DNA of 64,000 nucleotides from Zhengitettix transpicula (taxonomy: Eukaryota > Arthropoda > Insecta > Orthoptera > Tetrigidae). Positions 59,301 through 64,000 of this stretch are shown here, in pieces. Below the pieces are notes generated by a model, which did no database searches, was not told where the DNA came from, and saw nothing but the letters and a program-made list of their open reading frames with translations. The stretch covers positions 6,260,001 to 6,324,000 of the forward strand of contig CM073590.1 in the NCBI GenBank assembly GCA_037074705.1, written 5' to 3'. Within the stretch, counting starts at the first letter, position 1. Each line of letters begins with the position of its first letter. A program made the translations under genes and the position numbers.

Positions 59301-62080
59301 AAATGTGGTCACCATCGCATGCGGTTTTAAGGAGAGACGGACGCGTCTTTGATTTGGTAGAACAGTCGGTGTCGGAGAAGCAAAGGAGGAGGATGAGAAC
59401 GATCCAATCCAGGACGCGTCTCTAAGAATAATAAGGAATGTAGCTAGGATTCGTCACCAGCTCTTCTATAAAGATAGATAAATTCTATTTGGCAGTTTGA
59501 TAATAATAAAACGAAACTAGAATGGCTCTATATATGTTGTAAAATCGTTGGTTTGTATGAAATTTCTTGGTTTAAGTACAGATTCCTTCTTCGTTTTAAG
59601 ATTTAAACTTTATGCATAGTTTGGAAACTTCGAACAGAAACCTCGAATGAGATGCGCTATGTTTGGATACCCTCCAAGGAAAAGACTTGTCACTGTTTAC
59701 CTATATTATAGTTAGTTACGATTCTGTAAGTTTTCAACCGATTTTTTCCGTGGAAAGTCCTTCCCTGAGACACCACTTCTACCATCCAGGTGCTAAGCAA
59801 GGACTTACCGGTTTCTACTAAAATAGAGTGAACGATTTATTTTGTTACCCATATCTCATATCCCTGTATACAAACATATTCACAAGTATGATGAAAATGA
59901 ATGTATTAAACGGTGATTTCAAATCATAAGTTTTTATTTTCACTGATTACTAGAAGCTAGTCTTCTTCCAAACTAATGAAAATTTTTAATCTCTGGTTCA
60001 CAAGTAAACAAAAATTCGCGTACATAAAAATTAATCGCATCTTAAAAACTGAACAATATCACATTACCGATTTCCATAATCCATAATAAAATCAAATACC
60101 TCGCTCTGAGAAATTGAAACATTACCGACATTTAACAGGTAACGGCCATAATCCGAGAAGCACACTGTAATTTAACCTTGACTTCATTGTTATGATATAG
60201 AGAAAAAAGATAACAATGAAAAAAAATTAAAAATTCCCTTTACGTAGTGTACAAAATAAGGCACTCTCGTATATGGAAAGAACAACATCATCTTCTTTTT
60301 TTAACAACAAAGATTTTGCCAATCTTGTTTAATGTATGCCAAAAATTATTCTGACTCCTCCAGTTCACATCATCTAATTTTGCTTTTAGTTTTTTTCCTT
60401 CTTATGTTATCGTTAGACTTTTTTTTTCCAAAAGCAATAAAACAGACATGTGATAAAATCTCTAACGTAAGAATGTCATCGTCATTTATATCGCAGGTTT
60501 TTTTAAGTTCATTCAAATATAAAATTTTAGCCCGTATTCAATTTTAATCTATATATTTATTTCAGGTCTGGCGAAAAGTTTGACATGTTAATAATGGAGG
60601 AAAGTTATTGTATAATGAGTACTATGATATACATGAGTGGTAATCCGATAGTGGTTCACGTCATTCCTTATGAGCCGTTTAGTTTCCACTTTCAAACAGT
60701 CGGTAATGTGTTTCCTCCGAGTTACGCAGCCGTTAACATGCTACCTTACTCAGATCATATGACATTCTTCCAAAGACTCGTCAACTGCTACACGTATCTG
60801 CTGCTTTATTTTTTCTACAACTTTCAAAGCATCATAGTTGAATCAAGATTCCAGGAAAGATTTTCTAAGTCAAGATTACCATTAGAGAGACTCAAAGTAT
60901 CTTTGCTAATAACGAACGACCACTGGAGCGTTACGTACCCAGTAGGACTCGTACCAAGCTTTCTGGAGATCAGAGGCCTCATCATAAATCCACATGAACA
61001 ACCTCCAACGCAGGTAATTAAAACCAGTGCTGAATATTGAATTGCAGATTATCACCATAAAACATACACATAATATATTTCAGGAAATATCAACATTTAT
61101 GGATGAAGCAACGAAAGGACTAATTTATCTCAGCATGGGTACAAACCTCGATACATCCGACATTCCAAATGATAAGGTACACGCTTTGTTGGAGACATTT
61201 TTGAGCCTTCCCATCCATGTGATCTGGAAATGGGACACAGATCCTCTGCCAGAACTTCCCGCTAACGTCATGCAGGTCAGATGGGCGCCGCAACAGGCAA
61301 TCTTAGGCAAGGACGTCACTGTAGTCAAGGCGCTCGTAGTTAACAATAAATTTGCAATTAATTATTATTCAGTTATGGTATTAAAATACCAGATTTAAAT
61401 ACGTAAATAATATTTAACTGAACATTTAATTTTGTCTAATTGAATTATGTTTACCGAATAAGAACATATCGTTAACGATTTCCACTTATATTCTTAGCTC
61501 ACCCAAACGTCCGATTATTCATTACCCAAGGAGGAATGCAAAGCTTGCAACAGGCGATCTACTACGAGGTTCCTCTCGTCGTCATTCCTTTCTTGACGGA
61601 GCAGAAGTTCAATGGAAGAAAAGTTCAAGATTCGGGAATCGGAGAGGTTCTGGGTTTGAGGAACCTCACGAATGATACACTGCTGGATACTATAACAAAG
61701 ATTTTTTGTAACTATGAAAGGTATCCGATAACGTTAATTAGCCTTTTTCTTTTCAGTTTGATTTAACAATCACTGTAGTTTTCCTCAGTTACAAGAATAA
61801 CCTGGCCCGGATTTCGTCTATTTTCCAAGACGATCCCGAACCGCCCCTTGAAAAGACGATCTGGTGGCTGGAATACTATCTGAGACACAAAGGGGCCAAC
61901 CATCTACAAAGCCCGACTCTGGATTTAAACTGGACTGAATACCTGATGCTGGACGTCTTGGCATTTGTAGTATTAACAAGCACAGCACTTTTCTTTATGC
62001 TAAATCAAATCTTTTCTTACACTAAGGTACTGTTACTACGAAAGCGCAAGCAAATAAATATTGAAAAAATAAATAATTGA
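27767..62080 (+). CDS. UDP-glycosyltransferase, copy 2 (six coding exons)
   Basis: Paralogue of the upstream gene with the same architecture. The exon join 27767-27949, 46919-47100, 60566-61013, 61084-61306, 61498-61720, 61789-62080 gives 516 aa. Exons 1-5 have exactly the lengths of copy 1; exon 6 is 21 bp shorter, in the tail. It keeps the signal peptide, S33-H34, the signature with QGG, the membrane helix at about 471-491 and a basic tail (LLLRKRK) ending EKINN. The reading frame is intact throughout. Introns 1 and 2 are about 19 kb and 13.5 kb and full of transposons; intron 4 has a GC donor. Differences from copy 1 concentrate in the first part of exon 3, in the acceptor-binding domain, which suggests a different substrate. 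The link between exon 1 and exon 2 across 19 kb is inferred from phase, order and homology. Confidence 0.88.
28260..28600 (-). mobile_element. LTR remnant between two TA tracts
   Basis: It parallels the right part of the LTR at 30776-31820: 'attcatactttaagatc' versus 'attcgtactttatatc', and 'ccgctaacaatccaattt' versus 'ccgctaacaatttaatt'. It ends in AATTGGTAATACA at 28572, followed by (TA)n. The left part is missing. Between 28601 and 28686 lie more TA repeats with a scrap of 'gttgtggggattaccaacg', the start of the LTR at 29326. Confidence 0.6.
28687..29315 (-). mobile_element. Short solo LTR
   Basis: Starts TGTAATGATTAGCC after a (TA)n tract and ends TTCACTACA before 'gtatata'. At 629 bp it is shorter than other family members and lacks an obvious U5 motif, so it may be a divergent or internally deleted member. 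The frames 28918-29298 (+) and 29058-29294 (-) within it are not recognised. Confidence 0.5.
29326..30379 (+). mobile_element. Solo LTR with internal junction-like motif
   Basis: Starts TGTGGGGATTACCAACGAG and ends CATATTACA at 30379 (an alternative end TATTACA is at 30332), followed by ATATATAT. The U5 motif is at about 30034. At 30223-30250 the LTR contains 'atatcacaatttggcgcaac', which resembles a true LTR-end plus primer-binding site although about 100 bp of LTR follow. It is closely related to 22250-22663. Confidence 0.7.
30388..30775. mobile_element. Possible LTR fragment between TA tracts
   Basis: Starts TGTAACATAAC directly after ATATATAT. It contains 'atctggcgccaaaatcg' (about 30663) and a TATA-like 'ggctatataagg' (about 30747). 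It has no clear ATTACA end. The assignment is weak. Confidence 0.35.
30776..31820 (-). mobile_element. Solo LTR of the (TA)n family
   Basis: Starts with a degraded TATAATAAC at a TA tract and ends GGTATTACA at 31820, before TTATATAT. The U5 motif (aaggtcactactgggtttga) is at about 31061. The internal junction-like motif 'cgttggtgaagcc' ... 'TGTAATAAAC' lies about 30-50 bp from the left end. Confidence 0.7.
31829..32797 (-). mobile_element. Solo LTR of the (TA)n family
   Basis: Starts TGTAAAATGAAAAGAG and ends AATCTCTACA at 32797, before (TA)n. The U5 motif appears as 'cagggcctctttttgggcct' at about 32049. The internal junction-like motif 'cacgttacagac' ... 'TATGTGGTGATCAC' is at about 31863-31892. 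A long (TA)n tract at 32178-32216 lies inside it. Confidence 0.65.
32828..33978 (-). mobile_element. Solo LTR, complete ends
   Basis: Starts TGTAATAAACAAAAAAGGCG and ends AATGCATTACA, with ATAT (TA tracts) at both sides. It closely parallels the LTRs of the full element: 'cttgggtctttactgggttt' at about 32949, then 'gaacgatatctgactgtatc', then TATA 'cctttatatatg' at about 33549. The 70-aa minus frame is within U3. Confidence 0.8.
34001..35170 (-). mobile_element. Solo LTR of the (TA)n family
   Basis: Left end AGTAATCTC directly after (TA)n; right end AATCTCTACA before (TA)n. The U5 motif 'gatcggggtcacctacggac' is at about 34201. The internal junction-like motif 'ctgttagggtgccaaatta' plus TGTAGT is at about 34032-34054. 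Confidence 0.7.
35209..36154 (-). mobile_element. Solo LTR of the (TA)n family
   Basis: Left end AGTAATAATCAC after (TA)n; right end AATTACCACA before ATATATATAAATATATAT. The U5 motif 'cagggtcgactatcgtaact' is at about 35456. The internal junction-like motif 'cccacgttgaggcaaaaaa' plus TGTAATAA is at about 35253-35280. The right third matches 11015-11220 in reverse complement. Confidence 0.7.
36155..37542. other. UGT copy 2 intron 1, unrecognised stretch
   Basis: No element ends or protein motifs. The 164-aa minus-strand frame at 36922-37416 has no recognisable domain; its opposite strand has about the same openness, so it is not called as a gene. Confidence 0.4.
37543..37592. repeat. (TA)n microsatellite, left flank of the full LTR element
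   Basis: About 50 bp of pure TA. It continues as (TA)n at 43436-43470 after the element, so the LTR element split a single TA tract. Confidence 0.9.
37593..38800 (-). repeat. 3' LTR of the full element
   Basis: Near-identical to 42229-43435. The U5 motif is at about 37776-37795, the TATA box (complement of ctatatatatgcc) at about 38346-38358, and an internal tandem of about 75 bp (blocks 'cttgctgcttgctccgtctt') at about 38085-38330, present three to five times. Confidence 0.9.
38801..38815 (-). other. Polypurine-tract candidate
   Basis: On the minus strand AATTTGGGGCGTAA lies directly before the 3' LTR's TGTAATGC. The G-run position is right for second-strand priming, although the tract is not pure purine. 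Confidence 0.45.
38816..40890 (-). repeat. Non-coding internal part of the full LTR element, repeat-rich
   Basis: It contains repeated 'gtgacagctt(c/a)aacatgccac' blocks (about 39710, 39778, 40386, 40559, and a broken one near 40224) spaced irregularly, with 'cctttaccc/ctccatttacac' relatives between. A roughly 100-bp direct duplication occupies 40650-40755 and 40770-40880 (core 'gggagtaatcacgaatgcca'). No protein domain was seen. The place where pol would be expected is taken by this DNA. Confidence 0.6.
40894..41379 (-). CDS. Acidic protein of the LTR element (gag-like, second frame)
   Basis: 161 aa, strongly acidic first half (EEIVGERGEIGEDVNEIENY), then a more mixed half (GFRNLKQVVGSIGCYLNIEF). 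It lies directly downstream of the coiled-coil frame in another reading frame and is open upstream to about 41415, so the two may be one gag-like protein broken by a frameshift, or joined by ribosomal frameshifting. No zinc knuckle (CCHC) or protease motif was found. Not recognised as a specific family. Confidence 0.5.
   Translation of the reverse strand: MGHKADDVKGENNGLNIEGVDEQGEEIVGERGEIGEDVNEIENYERIEELQGGVVNQSITERFVYKDEGGTADEIEVAVKTLRNIEIKLMTIKQMGFRNLKQVVGSIGCYLNIEFGNKIVTLVNGGEKEVNNNHRVRCKYGTGREYWQNAGQSGFEFRDTG
41408..41959 (-). CDS. Coiled-coil protein of the LTR element (gag-like, first frame)
   Basis: 183 aa. It opens MGSRVNNSQRPVGGDRGS, then a long predicted coiled coil made of near-identical repeats of about 18 residues (WADIKKDVADLGKSMDKN type, three to four times), and an acidic end (NVNEIEVI). 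The repeats are encoded by matching about 54-bp DNA repeats (41560-41780). It lies about 270 bp after the 5' LTR, the place of gag. A coiled-coil N-terminus fits self-assembly, but no capsid fold could be recognised by eye. Confidence 0.6.
   Translation of the reverse strand: MGSRVNNSQRPVGGDRGSMMILEYLEKNLADINKNISDINKNIAENNKNIAESRAEGRLNLKEMRADIKKDVADLRAEGDKNWADIKKDVADLGKSMDKNWADIKKDVADLGKSMDKNWADIKKDVADLGKSIREDSAEINSDCVEKVNNQNVNMEIETGEVANKVGLLEVKCNENVNEIEVI
42211..42228 (-). other. Primer-binding site
   Basis: On the minus strand TTTTGGCGCAACAACGTG directly follows the ...TTTATTACA end of the 5' LTR. The TGGCGC start is typical of insect LTR-element primer-binding sites; the tRNA was not determined. 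Confidence 0.7.
42229..43435 (-). repeat. 5' LTR of the full element
   Basis: Starts (sense) TGTAATGCATATAATATAAT and ends TTTATTACA. The pseudo-junction CTACATATTGGCTACCACAA lies about 50-60 bp inside the U5 end. It carries the TATA box near 42985 and the same internal tandem as the other LTR. Confidence 0.9.
43436..43512. repeat. (TA)n followed by (GA)n microsatellite
   Basis: (TA)n at 43436-43476 then (GA)n to about 43512. The TA part is the right flank of the LTR insertion. Confidence 0.9.
43513..45190. other. UGT copy 2 intron 1, unrecognised stretch
   Basis: AT-rich, no gene. At 44690-44910 a GC-richer patch ('gagggcgtcagacgacaac' and following) has no open frame of note. Confidence 0.45.
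45632..46030 (-). repeat. Dispersed retroposon-like repeat copy
   Basis: The T-rich leader (poly-A on minus) is followed by 'ggtaacaggctacatggcgg', then the same order of blocks as 22830-23220, stopping at 'ccttcaaaacaggccga'. Truncated relative to the copy at 57696. Confidence 0.65.
46040..46500. other. Intron stretch before UGT copy 2 exon 2
   Basis: Nothing recognised; AT-rich. Confidence 0.4.
46919..47100 (+). CDS. UGT copy 2, coding exon 2
   Basis: Residues 62-121 plus two bases: ELQNNCRIIDISPVYEKW through PAFQEFI. Acceptor ctgttacag; donor AAG|GTATGT. Same length and phase as copy 1. A mariner insertion begins only about 15 bp beyond the donor. Confidence 0.88.
47116..47382 (+). pseudogene. 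mariner-like transposon, 5' part
   Basis: It begins ACGAGGGTGATATGAAAAAT after a TA, which matches mariner terminal repeats and TA targets. At 47290-47382 the frame reads GESAPLSTVKFCLAEFKRGR, the N-terminal helix-turn-helix region of mariner transposases (usual form GESAPSxxTVxxWxxEFKRGR). The element is interrupted at 47383 by a LINE and resumes at 50082. Confidence 0.8.
47383..50081 (-). mobile_element. LINE insertion with target-site duplication, inside mariner
   Basis: TGGGAGACT occurs at 47374-47382 and again at 50082-50090, an exact 9-bp duplication. The inserted DNA starts (left) with a T-run, the poly-A tail on the minus strand, preceded by two about 66-bp tandem repeats (47387-47518, 'cagtttatcggtctgattcc'). 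It encodes an R1/I-like ORF2 C-terminus (48393-48950). The right, 5' portion has two related blocks ('ccgtgtggtctgc ... ctcaa(g/a)cg(a/c)ctgttatcc') at about 49716-49800 and 50007-50073. RT and endonuclease are absent, so it is an internally deleted, probably non-autonomous copy. Confidence 0.8.
48393..49517 (-). pseudogene. LINE ORF remnant: C-terminus of ORF2 (R1/I-like)
   Basis: One minus-strand frame runs 49517 to 48393 with a single in-frame TGA at 48957-48959. The C-terminal part (from about 48950) reads WQCRWNESSTGRRVYELLP, then LMHYLSGHGTYLNKI, then C-x-C ... EHVVLECP. This is the post-RNase H end of R1/I-type LINEs (WQxxWxxSxxGRxxYxxxP ... TGHGxFxxYL ... CxC ... HxxxxC). The Ser/Pro-rich N-terminal part (48957-49517) is not recognised and may come from ORF1 or the 5' region. 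RT is missing between them. Confidence 0.65.
50082..50174 (+). pseudogene. mariner-like transposon, continuation after the LINE
   Basis: After the second TGGGAGACT the frame resumes as SQNSGRPKTATTVDNIAQV, the conserved SGRPxxATTxENI linker of mariner transposases. It breaks off at 50175, where the dispersed repeat begins. The DDD catalytic domain and the right terminal repeat are missing. Confidence 0.78.
50175..50270 (-). repeat. Dispersed repeat, short fragment
   Basis: 'cctacccggcattcgcct' through 'acctgcatcagataggtcgg' to 'cccacgcca', then a T-run directly before the Helitron end at 50277. It matches the middle of the copies at 22980-23060 and 57840-57920. Confidence 0.65.
52850..53640. 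repeat. About 610-bp tandem duplication, AT-rich
   Basis: The block 'ccaattgcagacaaatgtat' ... 'atgaggatatgagcctatat' occurs at about 52865-52965 and almost identically at about 53475-53575. A more diverged third copy lies at about 53090-53225. Each is followed by (TA)n. Confidence 0.75.
54480..54880. repeat. Tandem repeat, 60-70 bp unit, four copies
   Basis: The unit 'tttacacatttacattcaatgtgaa' with 'acataacaatattt...aacgaatctcg' begins at about 54497, 54664, 54730 and 54793. The first and last copies share a longer tail ('gaaataattygwcagttttt'). Confidence 0.8.
55781..56407 (-). mobile_element. Helitron fragment
   Basis: It resumes the Helitron body seen at 52160-52240 ('taaacacggagaa', 'attttatgaat'). 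It includes the complement of the 'tttcgtacacgtgttctttgcg' block (about 56258-56284) and ends at a TATAATAGGA boundary resembling a Helitron 5' end on the minus strand. It may be the outer half of the 50277 element split by a later insertion. Confidence 0.5.
56408..57682 (-). mobile_element. Helitron-related copy, 5' end at 57682
   Basis: Its minus-strand start TCTATATAATAAAATAGCGTG and the following 'tttgtatacaaatttt', 'ccacgcgataaaat' and 'accggttctcgattttggca' block match 55610-55780 closely. The 3' end was not found, so its inner boundary is uncertain. Confidence 0.5.
57696..58245 (-). repeat. Dispersed retroposon-like repeat, longest copy
   Basis: 'gggcaacaggctacatgagg' through 'tgcggaagggtagaggaagg', 'acctgcatcaggtaggtcgg' and 'aggaggcagctggccgac' to 'gcctcggcttgtgggaacc'. 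It closes with the double hairpin at 58189-58240. Similar GC-rich sequence may extend to about 58720 but has no second copy here for comparison. Confidence 0.65.
58189..58240. repeat. Two consecutive perfect hairpins
   Basis: CCTGCGAGAGA-ACA-TCTCTCGCAGG (58189-58213) is followed after TTA by CCTGCGAGAG-AATC-CTCTCGCAGG (58217-58240). All four arms are the same word or its complement. A single related hairpin with one mismatch is at 23324-23347 in another repeat copy. Confidence 0.9.
58246..60565. other. UGT copy 2 intron 2, last part
   Basis: No gene recognised. A run of G is at about 58611-58622. The final bases (tatttatttcag, ending 60565) are the acceptor of exon 3. Confidence 0.45.
60566..61013 (+). 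CDS. UGT copy 2, coding exon 3
   Basis: Residues 122-271, SGEKFDMLIMEE to EQPPTQ. The first about 170 bp differ from copy 1 at about one base in five, changing many residues (ESYCIMSTMIYMSGNPIVVH versus QLVCVVSTLISVIGNPTVVE). The remainder is about 97% identical. Confidence 0.92.
61084..61306 (+). CDS. UGT copy 2, coding exon 4
   Basis: Residues 272-345 plus one base. GLIYLSMGTN and WAPQQAIL are present. It ends AG before the GC donor (GCAAGG), as in copy 1. Confidence 0.88.
61307..61497 (+). other. GC-AG intron 4 of UGT copy 2
   Basis: 191 bp, donor GCAAGG, acceptor ATTCTTAG. Read-through would stop at 61396-61398. It is more similar to copy 1 in its first 70 bases than the adjacent coding exons are. 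Confidence 0.8.
61498..61720 (+). CDS. UGT copy 2, coding exon 5
   Basis: Residues 346-419 plus two bases: AHPNVRLFITQGGMQSLQQA, then PFLTEQ. It keeps both Gln substitutions seen in copy 1. The donor is AAAG|GTATCC. Confidence 0.9.
61789..62080 (+). CDS. UGT copy 2, coding exon 6
   Basis: Residues 420-516. The acceptor (gttttcctcag) ends at 61788. It encodes PLEKTIWWLEYYLRHKG, a membrane helix (LMLDVLAFVVLTSTALFFML) and the basic tail LLLRKRKQINIEKINN, with stop TGA at 62078-62080. The tail is seven residues shorter than in copy 1. Confidence 0.88.
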
Positions 62081-64000
62081 GAAAGGAGTTGACATAGGGT
62101 AACGATTTAGGAACATAAAATTTTTGTTTATAAATCACATCTTACGAAACGGTAAGCTATTATTAATCTGGTCAATCAAGGTCAGAAATGCTTATTACAA
62201 AGTTAAAAGAAGTTTAACTCTGAATACAGAATTTCTTCCATAACATTTTGGCCAAATCTGGATATATTTTTGAATTCTAAAGAAGCAAAACTTTTTTCTG
62301 CATATTCCGTAGATTCGTGTTATTTTAATTTAACGTTTCATGCGCTTAATACAAAACAAGCAGTCTAAATTAACTCAATGTTAATTGTTTCATACACAAT
62401 ACTGAGAAGGTTTCTGCCATATTCCGACTAAATATCAAATGTCTTAAAACCTAATTTAAGGGACTGGACGAGGATTTTGTTCGCTTTAGGAAAAATCCGG
62501 ATGAAATGTTTTGGCCTGAATCAGTAAATAACTACCATAAATTATGATCACCCATTTGAAAAAGTTAGTAATCTGTCTGCTCAATTTTCTTTTCTATTTT
62601 CGGTCCACGTTATCTGTAGGTAAATAAAATATTTGTTGTTAACAGTAAGCCAGAGGTTAATCTTATCGGGGCAGCGCATGGGTAATAAATAGTATCAATT
62701 ATTTTGTTCCTGGAACAATGATTTATAACTAACGCGTTAAAGAATGACAATAAAATATCAATAATTCAATACTGAAAGAACCGAAGAAATGATTTCAGGT
62801 TGATAGAAATATATGAAATTCAATTGTAGAATCAGGATTGAATAATTTCGACCTGTCCTGGAATCGAACACCGGTAACACCAGCTATATTTCCTACATAT
62901 TTACGAAGAAAAATAAACAAAAGGTGGAATAAAAACGATTTAACAACGAAAGTATTTAATACACTATTATTGATATGAAAACCGCAGATTTAAAATCCGA
63001 ATAGACCAGTTAATAAGTCATTTTTTATATTTGACAATCCAAGGAAAAAGTCTGTATTTAAATTACATATTCTTTAAAGAGCCTCGTAATCTGTACCTTA
63101 ATTATTGTAAGTAAAGTGTCGAAATGATAAGCTTATACATGAACTTACATTTTTAGATTTTATATTACTCGACGATAAATTTTGATTTGTCATTAATTAA
63201 TGTATGCCAAAATAATGAGAATAGCAATAGATACTCCATAAAATAAATGATAAATTTATAGTGGCTGATGAAAATTCTTAACTACAGAATTTAATTTTGT
63301 ATTAAAATAAGTGCTACCAATTAATTATTGCAAGATATAATATGGAATCGAAACTCGAATATATCAAATTTTATATGAAACTATGCCTCTTTTCCTTAGT
63401 TTCTCTTGGCACATTACAACATTGTAATAATATAGTAATATATTGTTATTATTTATCTCTGCACTGGTAGCTACAATTTTACTGATTTACTGATTAAATT
63501 CTAATTATTTATTTAGTAATACGTCACAGTAAAATTCAGTAGTACTGTTAAAAATTTTTTTATTAATTTTATGACAAAAACTTCATAATTTTCCTGTTCT
63601 AATTATAAAATGTGAAACAACCTCCATGACTACATGAAAATGACCCTTTCTCTTTTGGGATACCGGACTCAAAATACTGTGGTCATTCATAAGCATTTGT
63701 AAATTGTGGATTACCTTGGCTATATAACACCGACTTTGACGGGGAATATTATCTCGATACTTAACCAAATTCTTCCGGGATCTGCCAGGTAATTCGCTTT
63801 TTTACGCTGCTCTGTACTAAAATTTACCGCATTCCAGGAAGAGAGTCGCACAGTTGTCTAATCTTACAACTTCTTGTAGTCAGGAAACACGGGGGTCGTT
63901 CAACTACAAATTCCTCTGCCAACTCTCAATTAAAATCGAGTCGAATAAATTCAACTCACAACTCTACTGCTATCTCTAATTCAAAACTAAATTATTGACT
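62081..64000. other. 3' flank of UGT copy 2, no gene recognised
   Basis: AT-rich DNA. A possible poly-A signal (aataaa) is at about 62623. The 61-aa minus frame at 63583-63768 is not recognised. Confidence 0.45.

Overview
The window is AT-rich eukaryotic DNA, almost certainly from an insect. It carries large spliced genes for membrane-bound UDP-glycosyltransferases (UGTs) of the insect type. The rest is mostly transposable elements: Helitrons, many LTR elements, Jockey- and R1/I-like LINEs and a mariner. The order and species cannot be fixed from the sequence.

The biological core is a tandem pair of UGT genes on the + strand. UGT copy 1 has six coding exons (9509-9691, 16313-16494, 20168-20615, 20687-20909, 21101-21323, 21395-21707; 523 codons plus stop). 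UGT copy 2 has the same six-exon structure (27767-27949, 46919-47100, 60566-61013, 61084-61306, 61498-61720, 61789-62080; 516 codons plus stop). All splice phases match, exons 1-5 have identical lengths, and in both genes intron 4 starts with a GC donor. Both encode a signal peptide, the N-terminal S-H acceptor-side motif, the UGT signature with Gln at the usual His position, one C-terminal membrane helix and a basic tail. Each gene is preceded by a similar non-coding block (about 7850-8180 and 25660-26005), probably the promoter plus a 5'-UTR exon.

Layout: 1-2669, two head-to-tail Helitrons. 5550-7705, an old large inverted repeat. 7850-22000, UGT copy 1 with four or five LTR copies and a dead LINE in its introns. 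22250-25300, LTR remnant, a dispersed retroposon-like repeat and a Jockey scrap. 25660-62080, UGT copy 2. Its 19-kb intron 1 holds at least seven LTR copies plus a young full element with 1.2-kb LTRs (37593-43435). Its 13-kb intron 2 holds a mariner split by a LINE with a clear target-site duplication, a cluster of minus-strand Helitrons, and another copy of the dispersed repeat. 62081-64000, nothing recognised.

The most unusual content is a family of LTR elements with TGTAAT...ATTACA ends, nearly all sitting inside (TA)n tracts. They share a conserved U5 motif and, inside the LTR, a second copy of the LTR-end/primer-binding-site-like junction. The one full-length member appears to encode only coiled-coil (gag-like) reading frames and no polymerase. 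All calls were made by reading the sequence; no database search was possible.
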